The notes beneath the pieces were generated by a model. It did not search any database and was not told the origin of the DNA. It saw only the letters and a list, made by a program, of their open reading frames with translations. This document shows, in pieces, positions 34,853-43,350 of a DNA stretch of 64,000 nt. Numbering within the stretch: the stretch's first letter is position 1; each line of letters opens with the position of its first letter. The translations under genes and the position numbers were made by a program. Origin of the DNA: Dyadobacter psychrotolerans (GTDB lineage Bacteria > Bacteroidota > Bacteroidia > Cytophagales > Spirosomataceae); assembly GCF_004349265.1 (NCBI RefSeq), contig NZ_SMFL01000003.1, positions 620,001 through 684,000 of the forward strand. Reading direction: 5' to 3'.

Positions 34853-36712
34853 ATGAAAAGAATAACCCTGATTGCCTTTATCTGCATTGCTTCTTTTGGA
34901 AAAATATCAGCCCAGAAGCAGCTTGAAAAATTAAACCGTGGCATAACCGCAGTTAAAACGGCCGACAATGCCGTTTACATTGGATGGAGATTGCTTGCGA
35001 CGGATCCGGCCGATATCAGTTTTAATATTTACAGCGGTAAAAAGAAACTGAACAATACGCCGGTTACCTCATCGACTAACTTCGTCGATACCAATGTTTC
35101 CGGTGAAGAATATAGCATTAAAGCCGTAGTTAAAGGTAAAGAGCAAAAAAACGCAGAATCGGTTAAAGTGAATTCCAATCCTTACATTTCTATTCCTCTG
35201 TCTGTACCTGCAGGTGGAAAAACACCATCTGGACAGGATTATAGTTACAACGCAAATGACGCCAGTGTGGGTGATGTGGACGGAGATGGTGAATATGAAA
35301 TTATCCTGAAATGGGACCCGTCCAATGCAAAGGACAACTCCCAAAAGGGCTACACAGGAAATGTTTACCTCGACGCTTACAAGCTGGACGGGAAAAAGCT
35401 TTGGCGGATTGACCTGGGAAGAAATATTCGCGCCGGAGCACATTATACGCAGTTTATGGTTTACGATTTTGACGGGGACGGCAAAGCAGAAATTATCTGC
35501 AAAACCGCAGACGGAACAACCGACGGAACCGGCAAAGTTATTGGCGACAGCAAGGCAGATTTCCGCAATGAAAGCGGTTACGTCCTTTCCGGCCCTGAGT
35601 TCCTGACCGTCTTTGAAGGATCTACCGGAAAAGCGCTGGATACACAGGATTTTTATCCAAAAAGAGATGTTCAGGCTGGCGACAATCCAACTCCGGAAGA
35701 AATGAAAGCCGGCTGGGGAGATGCATATGGAAACCGGATTGACCGCTATGTTTCTGCAGTAGCTTACCTGGCTGGAAAGCGACCAAGTTTTATTGCCGGT
35801 CGTGGTTATTATACCCGACTTGTACGTACCGCATGGGATTTCCGGAATGGCAAATTAGAAAGACGCTGGATATTTGACAGCAAAGACGAACCTAACGCAG
35901 CCTACGCTGGCATGGGAAATCACAGCATGACGGTGGGTGATGTGGATGTCGACGGGAAGGACGAAATCATCAATGGATCCAGCGTAATCGATGATGATGG
36001 AAATGGCCTTTATTCTACCGGACTTGGACACGGCGATGCATTACACATGAGCGACATGGACCCCACCAATTCGGGGCTGGAAATCTGGCAATCCTATGAA
36101 GAACCGAAAAAATATGTAAAGTATGGCTTGGGATTAAAAGATGCTAAAACCGGAAAAACGCTTTGGGGCGTGGATGGTGAAGGCAAAGATGTTGGCCGGG
36201 CCATGGCAGCGGACATTGATCCAACGCATCCCGGTTATGAATATTGGGGTGCCGTGGGCGGATTGTATAACAGTAAAGGCGAGAAAATTTCCGACAGCAG
36301 ACCATCATCTATGAATTTTGCTGTTTGGTGGGACGCCGATCTGACACGGGAGCTTTTAGATAAAAACCGTATTGATAAATGGGACTATAAAACTGCAACA
36401 ACCAAAAATCTCTTCACCGCCGAAGGTTTTACTTCAAACAATGGTACCAAAGGCACGCCGGCGTTAAGCGCAGATCTATTTGGAGACTGGCGTGAAGAAG
36501 TAATCCTGAGAAAAGAAGATAATAGTGAACTGCGGATTTACACAACCACAATTCCTTCGACAAACCGGTTCGTAACCCTTATGCAGGATTCGCAGTACCG
36601 CGTTGCGGTTGCCTGGCAAAATTCATCTTATAATCAGCCTCCGCATCCTTCGTTTTTTCTGGGAGAAGGCATGAAACCTGCACCATTTATTAAACCGACT
36701 TCAAAAAAATAA
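34853..36712 (+). CDS. Rhamnogalacturonan lyase, PL11 family
   Basis: Protein of 619 residues with a signal peptide ending SFGKISAQ. An N-terminal fibronectin-like beta domain (about 22-115: QLEKLNRGITAVKTADNAVY, YIGWRLLATDPADISFNIY) precedes an eight-bladed propeller with repeated calcium-binding type motifs: DVDGDGEYEI, DFDGDGKAEI and DVDVDGKDEI. ADGTTDGTGKVIGD and FGDWREEVILR are typical PL11 blocks as in YesW. The enzyme cuts the Rha-GalA bond of the RG-I backbone by beta-elimination and leaves an unsaturated galacturonate for GH105. Confidence 0.93.
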   Translation: MKRITLIAFICIASFGKISAQKQLEKLNRGITAVKTADNAVYIGWRLLATDPADISFNIYSGKKKLNNTPVTSSTNFVDTNVSGEEYSIKAVVKGKEQKNAESVKVNSNPYISIPLSVPAGGKTPSGQDYSYNANDASVGDVDGDGEYEIILKWDPSNAKDNSQKGYTGNVYLDAYKLDGKKLWRIDLGRNIRAGAHYTQFMVYDFDGDGKAEIICKTADGTTDGTGKVIGDSKADFRNESGYVLSGPEFLTVFEGSTGKALDTQDFYPKRDVQAGDNPTPEEMKAGWGDAYGNRIDRYVSAVAYLAGKRPSFIAGRGYYTRLVRTAWDFRNGKLERRWIFDSKDEPNAAYAGMGNHSMTVGDVDVDGKDEIINGSSVIDDDGNGLYSTGLGHGDALHMSDMDPTNSGLEIWQSYEEPKKYVKYGLGLKDAKTGKTLWGVDGEGKDVGRAMAADIDPTHPGYEYWGAVGGLYNSKGEKISDSRPSSMNFAVWWDADLTRELLDKNRIDKWDYKTATTKNLFTAEGFTSNNGTKGTPALSADLFGDWREEVILRKEDNSELRIYTTTIPSTNRFVTLMQDSQYRVAVAWQNSSYNQPPHPSFFLGEGMKPAPFIKPTSKK

Positions 36713-36728
36713 TTAATTAAAACCAAGT

Positions 36729-37520
36729 ATGAAGACTTCTTTCATTCGCCTTGCCGTATTCTCAGTTTTTTGCGTTTTTGTTCTGGCCGCCAGTATCAAG
36801 CCCAAGCCTGTCCAGCTTTTTTTAATTGGCGATTCCACCGTAAAAAATGGATCCGGTAAAGGTTCCGATGGACTTTGGGGCTGGGGAACTGTACTTCCGG
36901 AATTGTTTGACACCACCAAAATAAAAATTTTCAACCACGCCATCGGCGGACGCAGCAGCCGTACATTTCTGACCGAAGGACGCTGGGAAAAAGTACTGGC
37001 GCAATTACAGCCCGGCGACTATGTATTAATGCAGTTCGGACACAATGATGGCGGCGCGATAAACGACACCACACGCGCCCGGGGAAGTATAAAAGGGATT
37101 GGTAACGAGTCGGAAGAAATTGACAACCTGATGACCAAAAAACATGAGACCGTTTACACTTATGGATATTACATGCGCAAGTATATTGATGAAGCAAAAG
37201 CAAAAGGCGCCATCCCGATCGTTTGTTCACCTGTTCCAAGAAACATTTTTAAAGACGGAAAAATTGAAAGATCTGAGGGAAGTTACAGGTTATGGTCAAA
37301 GCAGGTAGCACAAACCAACGGTGCCGATTTCATTGACCTTTTTGAACTGGTTGCACAGCGCTATGATAAATTGGGCGCTGAAAAAGTACAGGCTGATCTA
37401 TTCACAGCCAAAGATCATACGCATACAACCGAAGCAGGCGCACGCGTCAATGCCCAGACGGTTGTGGAGGGAATTAAAGGATTGAAAAAGAATAAATTGA
37501 AGAAGTATATCAACAATTAG
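36729..37520 (+). CDS. Rhamnogalacturonan acetylesterase, SGNH hydrolase CE12
   Basis: Protein of 263 residues. The N-terminal hydrophobic segment (LAVFSVFCVFVLAAS) is a signal peptide or anchor. SGNH blocks: FLIGDSTVKNG with the nucleophilic Ser, HAIGGRSSRTF, MQFGHNDGG, and DHTHTTEAGA with the Asp-x-x-His pair. This is the compact RGAE/YesT form, unlike the longer paralogue at 8853-10190. It removes acetyl groups that block RG-I lyases and hydrolases. It starts 16 bases after the PL11 gene, so they are co-transcribed. Confidence 0.9.
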   Translation: MKTSFIRLAVFSVFCVFVLAASIKPKPVQLFLIGDSTVKNGSGKGSDGLWGWGTVLPELFDTTKIKIFNHAIGGRSSRTFLTEGRWEKVLAQLQPGDYVLMQFGHNDGGAINDTTRARGSIKGIGNESEEIDNLMTKKHETVYTYGYYMRKYIDEAKAKGAIPIVCSPVPRNIFKDGKIERSEGSYRLWSKQVAQTNGADFIDLFELVAQRYDKLGAEKVQADLFTAKDHTHTTEAGARVNAQTVVEGIKGLKKNKLKKYINN

Positions 37521-37951
37521 GAAAGTGTATTACAGGTTGATTCAACACATTCGGGGTTGAGAAAAAAATGTTAATTTTTTCATCCCCCGGTTTTACCTGG
37601 GGCTATTCGGATTTAACCCCTTTCGGGGTTGCTAAGAAATTCCGGAATTACAAGCCCGAATGGGTTTAAATTAATTTATCCCGAATGTAGTCCTGGTACT
37701 GAAATCAATTACCATCACATACAGGTTGAATTCGAATAGCTCAGGATTGAATAACACACAAGCAAACTTTCAACCCCAAAGGGATTGATTTTGAAAAACC
37801 CCTGGATGTATTATACACAGACAACCAACAACCCCGAAGGGGTTAAATTCGAATAGCTCCGGGTGCAACCCGGGGGTGAAATAAATAAAATTATTCCCCA
37901 ACCCTGGCAGGGTTGAATAGCATCAAGCAATATTTAACCAAAAAATAACCT
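37521..37951. repeat. Cluster of GGGGTT palindromic intergenic repeats
   Basis: This 431-base gap holds no gene. It holds a series of short related palindromes: AACCCC-TTTC-GGGGTT (37615-37630), AACCCC-GAA-GGGGTT (37830-37844), CCCCGG...CTGGGG around 37584-37602, GCCCGAATGGG at 37654-37664 and AACCCTGGCAGGGTT near 37900-37914. The string GGTT(A/G)AATTCGAATAGCTC occurs twice (37724-37742 and 37841-37859). They look like degenerate copies of one REP-like element. Confidence 0.65.
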
Positions 37952-39097
37952 ATGAAAAGACGCGACGCCCTTGGGATTTTATTGGCAGGAAGCGCACTGC
38001 AAAGTACCTGGGCAATTGGAAAGCCCGTTAAAGCTGAAAAAATAGACAACAAAGAATTATTAAAAAATCTGCGTCTCACCAATGCATATTTTGTCAAAAA
38101 GTGGCCTGATACCGGCAAATCCATCATTACAAACCGGGAACGACCCAGCAACATCTGGACGCGCGGCGTGTATTATGAGGGGCTGATGGCACTTTATCAG
38201 GTGGACAAACAGAAATCTTATTACGACTACGCAGTTTCCTGGGGTGAAAATCATAAATGGGGTTTACGAAATGGTATACAGACGCGAAACGGAGATGACC
38301 AGTGCTGCGGACAAACTTATATTGATCTTTACCTGATCGACAAAAAAGAAGAACGTATTAAAGACATCAAAGCTTCGATGGACCTGATGCTGGCTTCGGA
38401 CAAAAAGGACGACTGGTGGTGGATTGATGCGCTTCAAATGGCTATGCCTGTCCTTGCTCAGCTTGGCGTCATTTATAAGGATAACCGTTACTTTACAAAA
38501 ATGTACGAGATGTACAATTACACCAAAACAGTACATGGCAGCAGCGGTTTGTTCAATGCGCAGGAAGGACTTTGGTGGAGAGATAAAGATTTTGTACCTC
38601 CTTACAAAACACCTGCCGGGAAAAATTGCTATTGGTCAAGAGGGAACGGCTGGGTGGTAGCTGCCTTGGTGCGTGTACTGGACATCATGCCTAAAAATGC
38701 ACCGCATCGTGAAGAATATGAGAAAATGCTTTTAACCATGCTGACGGCACTGGTACCACTGCAAAGAAAGGATGGTTACTGGAATGTAAGCTTAACGGAT
38801 GCTTCCGATTTTGGTGGAAAAGAAGTTACAGGAACATCGCTGTTTTTATACGGTATGGCCTGGGCAGTAAACACCGGTCTTGTAAAAAGGAAAGATTACG
38901 AACCGGTTATTACCAAGGCCTGGAATGCAATGACAGCGGAATGCGTTCACGAAAACGGATTTCTGGGATTTGTGCAGGGAACCGGAAAAGAACCGAAAGA
39001 CGGACAACCAGTAACCTACAACAGCATGCCCGACTTTGAAGATTTCGGTTTGGGTTGTTTCCTTTTGGCAGGAAGCGAAATTTATAAAATGAAGTAA
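37952..39097 (+). CDS. Unsaturated rhamnogalacturonyl hydrolase, GH105 (second copy)
   Basis: Protein of 381 residues, near the length of YesR/YteR. The N-terminus MKRRDALGILLAGSALQSTWA looks like a signal sequence with twin arginines. Family blocks: WTRGVYYEGLMALYQ, GDDQCCGQTYIDLY, WWWIDALQMAMPVLAQLG, WSRGNGWVVAALVRVLD and DGYWNVSLTD. The Asp in GDDQCCG and that in WIDALQM are the likely catalytic pair by analogy with the family. It is only distantly similar to the GH105 at 7502, so they may differ in linkage or oligomer length. It is the last enzyme gene of the RG-I locus. Confidence 0.9.
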   Translation: MKRRDALGILLAGSALQSTWAIGKPVKAEKIDNKELLKNLRLTNAYFVKKWPDTGKSIITNRERPSNIWTRGVYYEGLMALYQVDKQKSYYDYAVSWGENHKWGLRNGIQTRNGDDQCCGQTYIDLYLIDKKEERIKDIKASMDLMLASDKKDDWWWIDALQMAMPVLAQLGVIYKDNRYFTKMYEMYNYTKTVHGSSGLFNAQEGLWWRDKDFVPPYKTPAGKNCYWSRGNGWVVAALVRVLDIMPKNAPHREEYEKMLLTMLTALVPLQRKDGYWNVSLTDASDFGGKEVTGTSLFLYGMAWAVNTGLVKRKDYEPVITKAWNAMTAECVHENGFLGFVQGTGKEPKDGQPVTYNSMPDFEDFGLGCFLLAGSEIYKMK

Positions 39098-40195
39098 TTA
39101 CAAAGAACCTCTTCTGATCATATAAAAAGGATTTTTTACACGAACCTGCTGTTTGTTCATAATCAAAGTAGCGGCGGTTCGGCCCATTTTTTCGAAATCA
39201 GTAGTGATCACAGTAATTTCCAAAAGTTCTTTCAGGGTGGTTTCATTAAACGAGATCACCCCGATTTCTTCTCCCATTTGATAAGGAGATAAGCGGATTT
39301 TTTTTACAAGTTCGCCCAGATCACTTTCCTCGACCACGATGTAAGCAGTTTTAGGACATAAAGCTTCCTTTTCAACACAGCTTTTTATTTCAAAATCCTT
39401 TTTGTAATTGATGCAATAACTACGGAATCCACGGATGATTTCCTTTGGATAATTGCCATCGCTAGGGAAGATCAAAACCAGACGATTGTATTTGCTCATC
39501 AGATCATTGGCATCTTCCAATGAGCCAAAAATATCCTTATCAAAATTTTGATATACACTTATTGAAGGCTGATGTAAATCCGGAAGGTCACGATCAAGAA
39601 GTACTAATTCGGACGGTGGAATACGTTTTAATGCAGCCATATAATCCTCTTCGCTGTCACTGTCCGTATTGAAATGAGGCATTACCACATAACGATTGTA
39701 CTTCCCCAGATTTTTTTCAATAATTTCCTGAAAACGCGTGACACTGCAGTGATGTATTTCAAGGTCCACCGTCGCGGCATCTCCCAATGCTTTGATAAAA
39801 GAATAATAAATAATCTTCTTGTAAGAACTCAACTTATTAAATATGAGCAGTATCTTCTCCTTTTTATCCGCTACCGACTGAACATAATATCCCTTACCCT
39901 GCACAGCGGAAATGTAACCCATATTCCGTAGTTCCCGATATGCCTTTTCTACGGTATCTCTTGCCAGCTGGTATTCCGCACTTAGTTCACTGATGGACGG
40001 CAACTGAATACCTTTGTCCAGAACACCCAGTTCAATATCCGTTTTAATGGAATGAACGATCTGTTTGTATTTGGGCATCTGGTTACGCGGGTCGAACTGC
40101 ATGTGAAACAATCCGTCGCGTTCGGGAACATAAACATTTTTAAAAACAAAAGCCTTGTTATCTAAACCTGTCCTCGCTGCCGTATATCCACTCAT
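39098..40195 (-). CDS. GntR-type regulator with LacI-like effector domain
   Basis: Protein of 365 residues. The winged helix is GntR-type: PKYKQIVHSIKTDIELGVL, GIQLPSISELSAEYQLARDT and YISAVQGKGYYVQS (about 40-108). The C-terminal 250 residues resemble a LacI/periplasmic-binding-protein effector domain (RYVVMPHFNT, YNRLVLIFPSDG, EIGVISFNETTL, GRTAATLIM). The first 31 residues have no family match and Met32 (40102) is another possible start, but AT-rich DNA before 40195 favours the longer form. It sits convergent with and directly against the GH105 gene and is the likely sugar-responsive regulator of the RG-I locus. Confidence 0.8.
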   Translation of the reverse strand: MSGYTAARTGLDNKAFVFKNVYVPERDGLFHMQFDPRNQMPKYKQIVHSIKTDIELGVLDKGIQLPSISELSAEYQLARDTVEKAYRELRNMGYISAVQGKGYYVQSVADKKEKILLIFNKLSSYKKIIYYSFIKALGDAATVDLEIHHCSVTRFQEIIEKNLGKYNRYVVMPHFNTDSDSEEDYMAALKRIPPSELVLLDRDLPDLHQPSISVYQNFDKDIFGSLEDANDLMSKYNRLVLIFPSDGNYPKEIIRGFRSYCINYKKDFEIKSCVEKEALCPKTAYIVVEESDLGELVKKIRLSPYQMGEEIGVISFNETTLKELLEITVITTDFEKMGRTAATLIMNKQQVRVKNPFYMIRRGSL

Positions 40196-40222
40196 GAGAC
40201 TAATATTTATTGAATATTTCTA

Positions 40223-40238
40223 TGAAACAGCGGTTTCA
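40223..40238. promoter_or_regulatory. Palindrome before the GntR gene
   Basis: TGAAAC-AGCG-GTTTCA is a perfect 6-bp inverted repeat 28 bases before the start codon, a plausible autoregulatory site. Confidence 0.35.
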
Positions 40239-40315
40239 CCGATTTAAGTAATGGAACAACCGCAATGAATATTAGCCAATTAAGAATTAAAAAAGTACAA
40301 TAACGCTTACTATTT

Positions 40316-40339
40316 TAACGCACACGTTATCGGGAACGT
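40316..40339. promoter_or_regulatory. Overlapping TAACG/CGTTA palindromes before the GntR gene
   Basis: TAACG-CACA-CGTTA (40316-40329) overlaps ACGTT-ATCGGG-AACGT (40324-40339), and another TAACGC lies at 40301. The cluster is in the 259-base gap between the GntR gene and the sialidase-fold gene and may bind a dimeric regulator. Confidence 0.3.
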
Positions 40340-40402
40340 TGCCAAAAAGCAACATGCCTTAGATAAATTAGCATAATTTCGTGGTAAGATGATATAAAGA
40401 CA

Positions 40403-40431
40403 GAAGGCCAGTCCATAAATGGCTGGCCTTC
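40403..40431 (-). terminator. Hairpin after the sialidase-fold gene
   Basis: A 9-bp perfect inverted repeat (40403-40411 with 40423-40431), 24 bases after the stop of the gene at 40455-41558. No strong T run follows, so efficiency is uncertain. Confidence 0.55.
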
Positions 40432-40454
40432 GATTTAGACTTTACTAAGAATAC

Positions 40455-41558
40455 CTATTTTTTCGCTCTGGCAAGTTTAAGCATGTCTGCCTTATTACCT
40501 TTCCAAAAAGCGATCTTCTGCCGGTTCCAGGTGTAGCTCACCGCTACGGAATCTCCCCAGCTTACAATGGCAGGATAAGAAAATTCATCACCCTTTTTGC
40601 CTTTGTCGAGATCAAATTGATCCGGCCAGGTTTTGCCGTTGTCCTGAGAAATTGCAATGGTTAGCGGCGTGCGGGACCCCCAGTTTTTAGCGTCCGGATT
40701 GTAGACAAGCACAAGTGTTCCATCTGCAAGCTTAGCAAGATCAATCCCGCTGTTTGGATTGGCAAGTGATGTTTTTGTAATCACAGACCAGGTTTTTCCA
40801 TTGTCATACGAATCACTCCTGCCGATCATACCGCCCGTTGTGCGTATCAGCATGTGCACTGTTCCCGGCTTCGACTCCCACAATGTTGGCTGAATAGCAC
40901 CTTTGCCTTTTATCTGAGTAGTGTCAATTTTAAAATAAGGAGATGCTTTCCAGGTTTTCCCTTTGTCCTCGCTTCTGTCAACAAAAACTTCCCATCTGTT
41001 TATTTCATTGGAAGCACCGGCAAGCCAGGTACCATCTGCCAATTCTATAAGTTTGTTTTTAACAGGACCTCTCCCACCTTTGTCTCCTTTTACAAGTTCA
41101 TAAGCCTCCGACCAGGTTTTTCCATTGTCATCCGACGTTTTCACCCAGGTTTCCCAATAAGGAATTACCTTTCCAACTTTAAAATAGAGGTAGATTTTCC
41201 CATTTGCTGCTCGCTGCAAAACAGGATTCCAGTGCGCATCTTCTCTTATTTTTGCTATTTCCACCGGCGCACTCCACTTTCCCGGCTTACCTTTCGAAAC
41301 CCAGATACCTACATCCGGATTCTTCTCCTCAGTGCCTCCAAACCAGGCTACCAGAAACTGTCCGTCCGGCAGCCTTACCAGGGTAGAAGCATGACATTGT
41401 GCAAAATCTCTTTTATCGCCGAATACAAAATCTTTGGCTACCTGAATGGTATCTGCTTTTCCCTTTTCCGACGAAGTATTTTTTTTAATATTACAGGAAA
41501 TGAAGACAGCCAGAATAACAGACACTGCCAGGAAATACTTAGATTTTAGATTCAGCAT
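40455..41558 (-). CDS. Sialidase-fold (BNR/Asp-box) lipoprotein
   Basis: Protein of 367 residues. The lipobox is VFISC (Cys22). The body is a six-bladed propeller with four Asp boxes: SDDNGKTWS, SEDKGKTWK, SYDNGKTWS and SQDNGKTWP. Other blocks (CHASTLVRLPDGQFLVAWFGGT, HWNPVLQRAANGKIYLYFK, PTLWESKPGTVHMLIRTTGG) match the BNR_2 family often labelled exo-alpha-sialidase. Sialic acid use is doubtful in a plant-polysaccharide context; the same fold also serves other glycosidases and lyases. It lies next to the RG-I locus but on the other strand, with a small gap to gpsA upstream. Confidence 0.78.
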   Translation of the reverse strand: MLNLKSKYFLAVSVILAVFISCNIKKNTSSEKGKADTIQVAKDFVFGDKRDFAQCHASTLVRLPDGQFLVAWFGGTEEKNPDVGIWVSKGKPGKWSAPVEIAKIREDAHWNPVLQRAANGKIYLYFKVGKVIPYWETWVKTSDDNGKTWSEAYELVKGDKGGRGPVKNKLIELADGTWLAGASNEINRWEVFVDRSEDKGKTWKASPYFKIDTTQIKGKGAIQPTLWESKPGTVHMLIRTTGGMIGRSDSYDNGKTWSVITKTSLANPNSGIDLAKLADGTLVLVYNPDAKNWGSRTPLTIAISQDNGKTWPDQFDLDKGKKGDEFSYPAIVSWGDSVAVSYTWNRQKIAFWKGNKADMLKLARAKK

Positions 41559-41609
41559 AATGAGAGATAGATTTTAATCCAGATACCGTTTTTTTGAAGT
41601 AACGGACTA

Positions 41610-42617
41610 TTATTTTAGTAATTTTTTCAGTTCTTCCATAACATGTGCCGGCGCCTGCTCCTCATAAAGAATGTTGTAAACCGCCGTTGTGATAGGGATA
41701 TTTACGTTGAAAGACTTATTCATCTCCATGATACTCTTTGTCGCATAAAAGCCTTCGGCGATCATTTTCATTTCCAGCTGCGCAGCTTTTACGCTATATC
41801 CTCTGCCGATCATATTACCAAAAAGGCGGTTACGGCTAAATTGAGAATAGGCCGTAACGAGCAAATCTCCCAAATAAGCGGAAGAACTGATGTCACGCGT
41901 ACGCGGGTCCAATGCGGTTACGAAACGGCCGATTTCCTGCATCGCATTAGAAACCATTACCGCCTGAAAATTATCGCCATATCCCAGGCCATGTGTTATT
42001 CCGCAGGCCAGCGCTATGATGTTTTTCATAACAGCAAAGTATTCAACTCCGTAAAGATCATCCAAAGCATGTGCTGTCACATAACGGCAGGTCATCAGTT
42101 TGGCAAAATCTTCGGCGGCGGGACATTCCGCTGAGCCAATTGTCAGGTACGATTGTTTTTCCAAAGCCACTTCCTCGGCATGGCACGGCCCGGCAATTAC
42201 GCAGGTTTCATTAAGTCCTATGCCGTATTTTTCCGAAATCCAGTCCGTAATTAGAATATTCTGATCCGGAATCATACCCTTGATCGCCGAAACGATTCGT
42301 TTTCCTTTAAGATGTTTTTCAGTAAGATCCTGTAAAGATTCCTGAACGAACGCAGCAGGAACGGCAAGAATAATATAATCCGCGCCTTTGACAGCATCAG
42401 TTGTTTTTTCGAAAACCTTTATCTTTTTAGGTGAAAGATTTACATCACTGAGATAACTCGGATTGTGATGAAATTTGCGGATATGATTGATATCGTCCTG
42501 ATTTCTAAGCCACCAGCGGATCTGTACATAAGGTTGCTCGCAAAGAATCTTGATCAATGCAGTAGCCCAACTTCCTCCGCCAATTACCGCAATTTTTGTG
42601 TTATTTAAAAAACTCAT
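41610..42617 (-). CDS. gpsA: NAD(P)-dependent glycerol-3-phosphate dehydrogenase
   Basis: Protein of 335 residues, standard GpsA length. The nucleotide-binding motif is IAVIGGGSWATALIKIL (usual GxGxxGTA, here GGGSWATA). VSAIKGMI, VIAGPCHAEEVA, AVMKNIIALACGITHGLGYGDN (catalytic Lys in MKN) and DLLVTAYSQFSRNRLFG are family blocks. The enzyme makes glycerol-3-phosphate for phospholipids. It is followed on the same strand by the sialidase-fold gene after 51 bases. Confidence 0.92.
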   Translation of the reverse strand: MSFLNNTKIAVIGGGSWATALIKILCEQPYVQIRWWLRNQDDINHIRKFHHNPSYLSDVNLSPKKIKVFEKTTDAVKGADYIILAVPAAFVQESLQDLTEKHLKGKRIVSAIKGMIPDQNILITDWISEKYGIGLNETCVIAGPCHAEEVALEKQSYLTIGSAECPAAEDFAKLMTCRYVTAHALDDLYGVEYFAVMKNIIALACGITHGLGYGDNFQAVMVSNAMQEIGRFVTALDPRTRDISSSAYLGDLLVTAYSQFSRNRLFGNMIGRGYSVKAAQLEMKMIAEGFYATKSIMEMNKSFNVNIPITTAVYNILYEEQAPAHVMEELKKLLK

Positions 42618-42677
42618 GATTGATGCCTTTCATTTACTTACCTATTCTCTCTTATAGAACACTGCAAAGTAAACTGC

Positions 42678-43274
42678 TTAATGTTGAATTTTATCCATAT
42701 TCACCGTTTTTAAACATCTGCTGAAGGTTGCTGGGGTAGTTCCCAGGTACGTTGCAATGTAATGATCCGGAACACGACGGAATAGTGACCCCGGCTGACT
42801 AATGTAATATTCGACTCGTTGCTCAACAGATAAATACTTAAATAACCGTACGCGTTCACTGAAATTTACCAGGCGCTGTTCAAGAAGCTGGATAATTAAT
42901 TGTGCAATGAGTATATTTTCCTGACATAATTGTCGGTATGCTTCATACGTAATGGAATAAACCATTGTGTCTTCCAGCGTCTCCATCACTTCTTCGGATT
43001 CCTGTTGCGTGAAAAAGCTTTCAGCAACGCAGGCAATCTCTCCTTCTGCCACAAGTCTGGAAGTGATGTCTTCAGATCCTTTGAGATAATAGGAACGTAT
43101 CACACCGGTTTCAATCAGATAGATAGTGGAATTAACCTGTCCGATATCAACCAGCACCCTTCCCTTCCGGATCAGGTTAGGTTTCACCAACTGCATGAAA
43201 TGCTTTTTCAGAGATTCAAATTTGGGTGTATTAATCGTCTCTAAGAGTTGATGAAGGGGCTTTTTGCTGTCCAT
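42678..43274 (-). CDS. Crp/Fnr family transcriptional regulator
   Basis: Protein of 198 residues starting MDSKKPLHQLLETI. The cyclic-nucleotide-binding-like beta roll has LIRKGRVLVDIGQVNSTIYL and ETGVIRSYYLKGSEDITSRL; the dimer helix is about 110-140 and the C-terminal helix-turn-helix includes YIATYLGTTPATFSRCLKTV. No Fnr-type cysteine cluster is seen. An in-frame extension to 43388 is rejected: it has no family match and would cover the palindromes upstream. Members in Bacteroidota of this type regulate varied metabolic genes; the effector is unknown. Three TTGTC-N4-GACAA palindromes before it suggest autoregulation or control of the genes at 43653. Confidence 0.82.
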   Translation of the reverse strand: MDSKKPLHQLLETINTPKFESLKKHFMQLVKPNLIRKGRVLVDIGQVNSTIYLIETGVIRSYYLKGSEDITSRLVAEGEIACVAESFFTQQESEEVMETLEDTMVYSITYEAYRQLCQENILIAQLIIQLLEQRLVNFSERVRLFKYLSVEQRVEYYISQPGSLFRRVPDHYIATYLGTTPATFSRCLKTVNMDKIQH

Positions 43275-43350
43275 AAGCGGATCTATTGTGAGGTGTGCGA
43301 AAGTAAAACAGAGTTTGATGGATGGCCGTTTAAGCCTAATATTCGTAAAT

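Noticed and set aside
37521-37951. CRISPR array
   Set aside because: The repeated palindromes vary in sequence and spacing and no regular spacers are present; no cas gene lies near.
40854-41549. Open frame of 231 codons on the + strand opposite the sialidase-fold gene
   Set aside because: It is antisense to a clear lipoprotein gene with Asp boxes, and its composition (many Phe, Arg, Ser, Cys) is that of a shadow frame.
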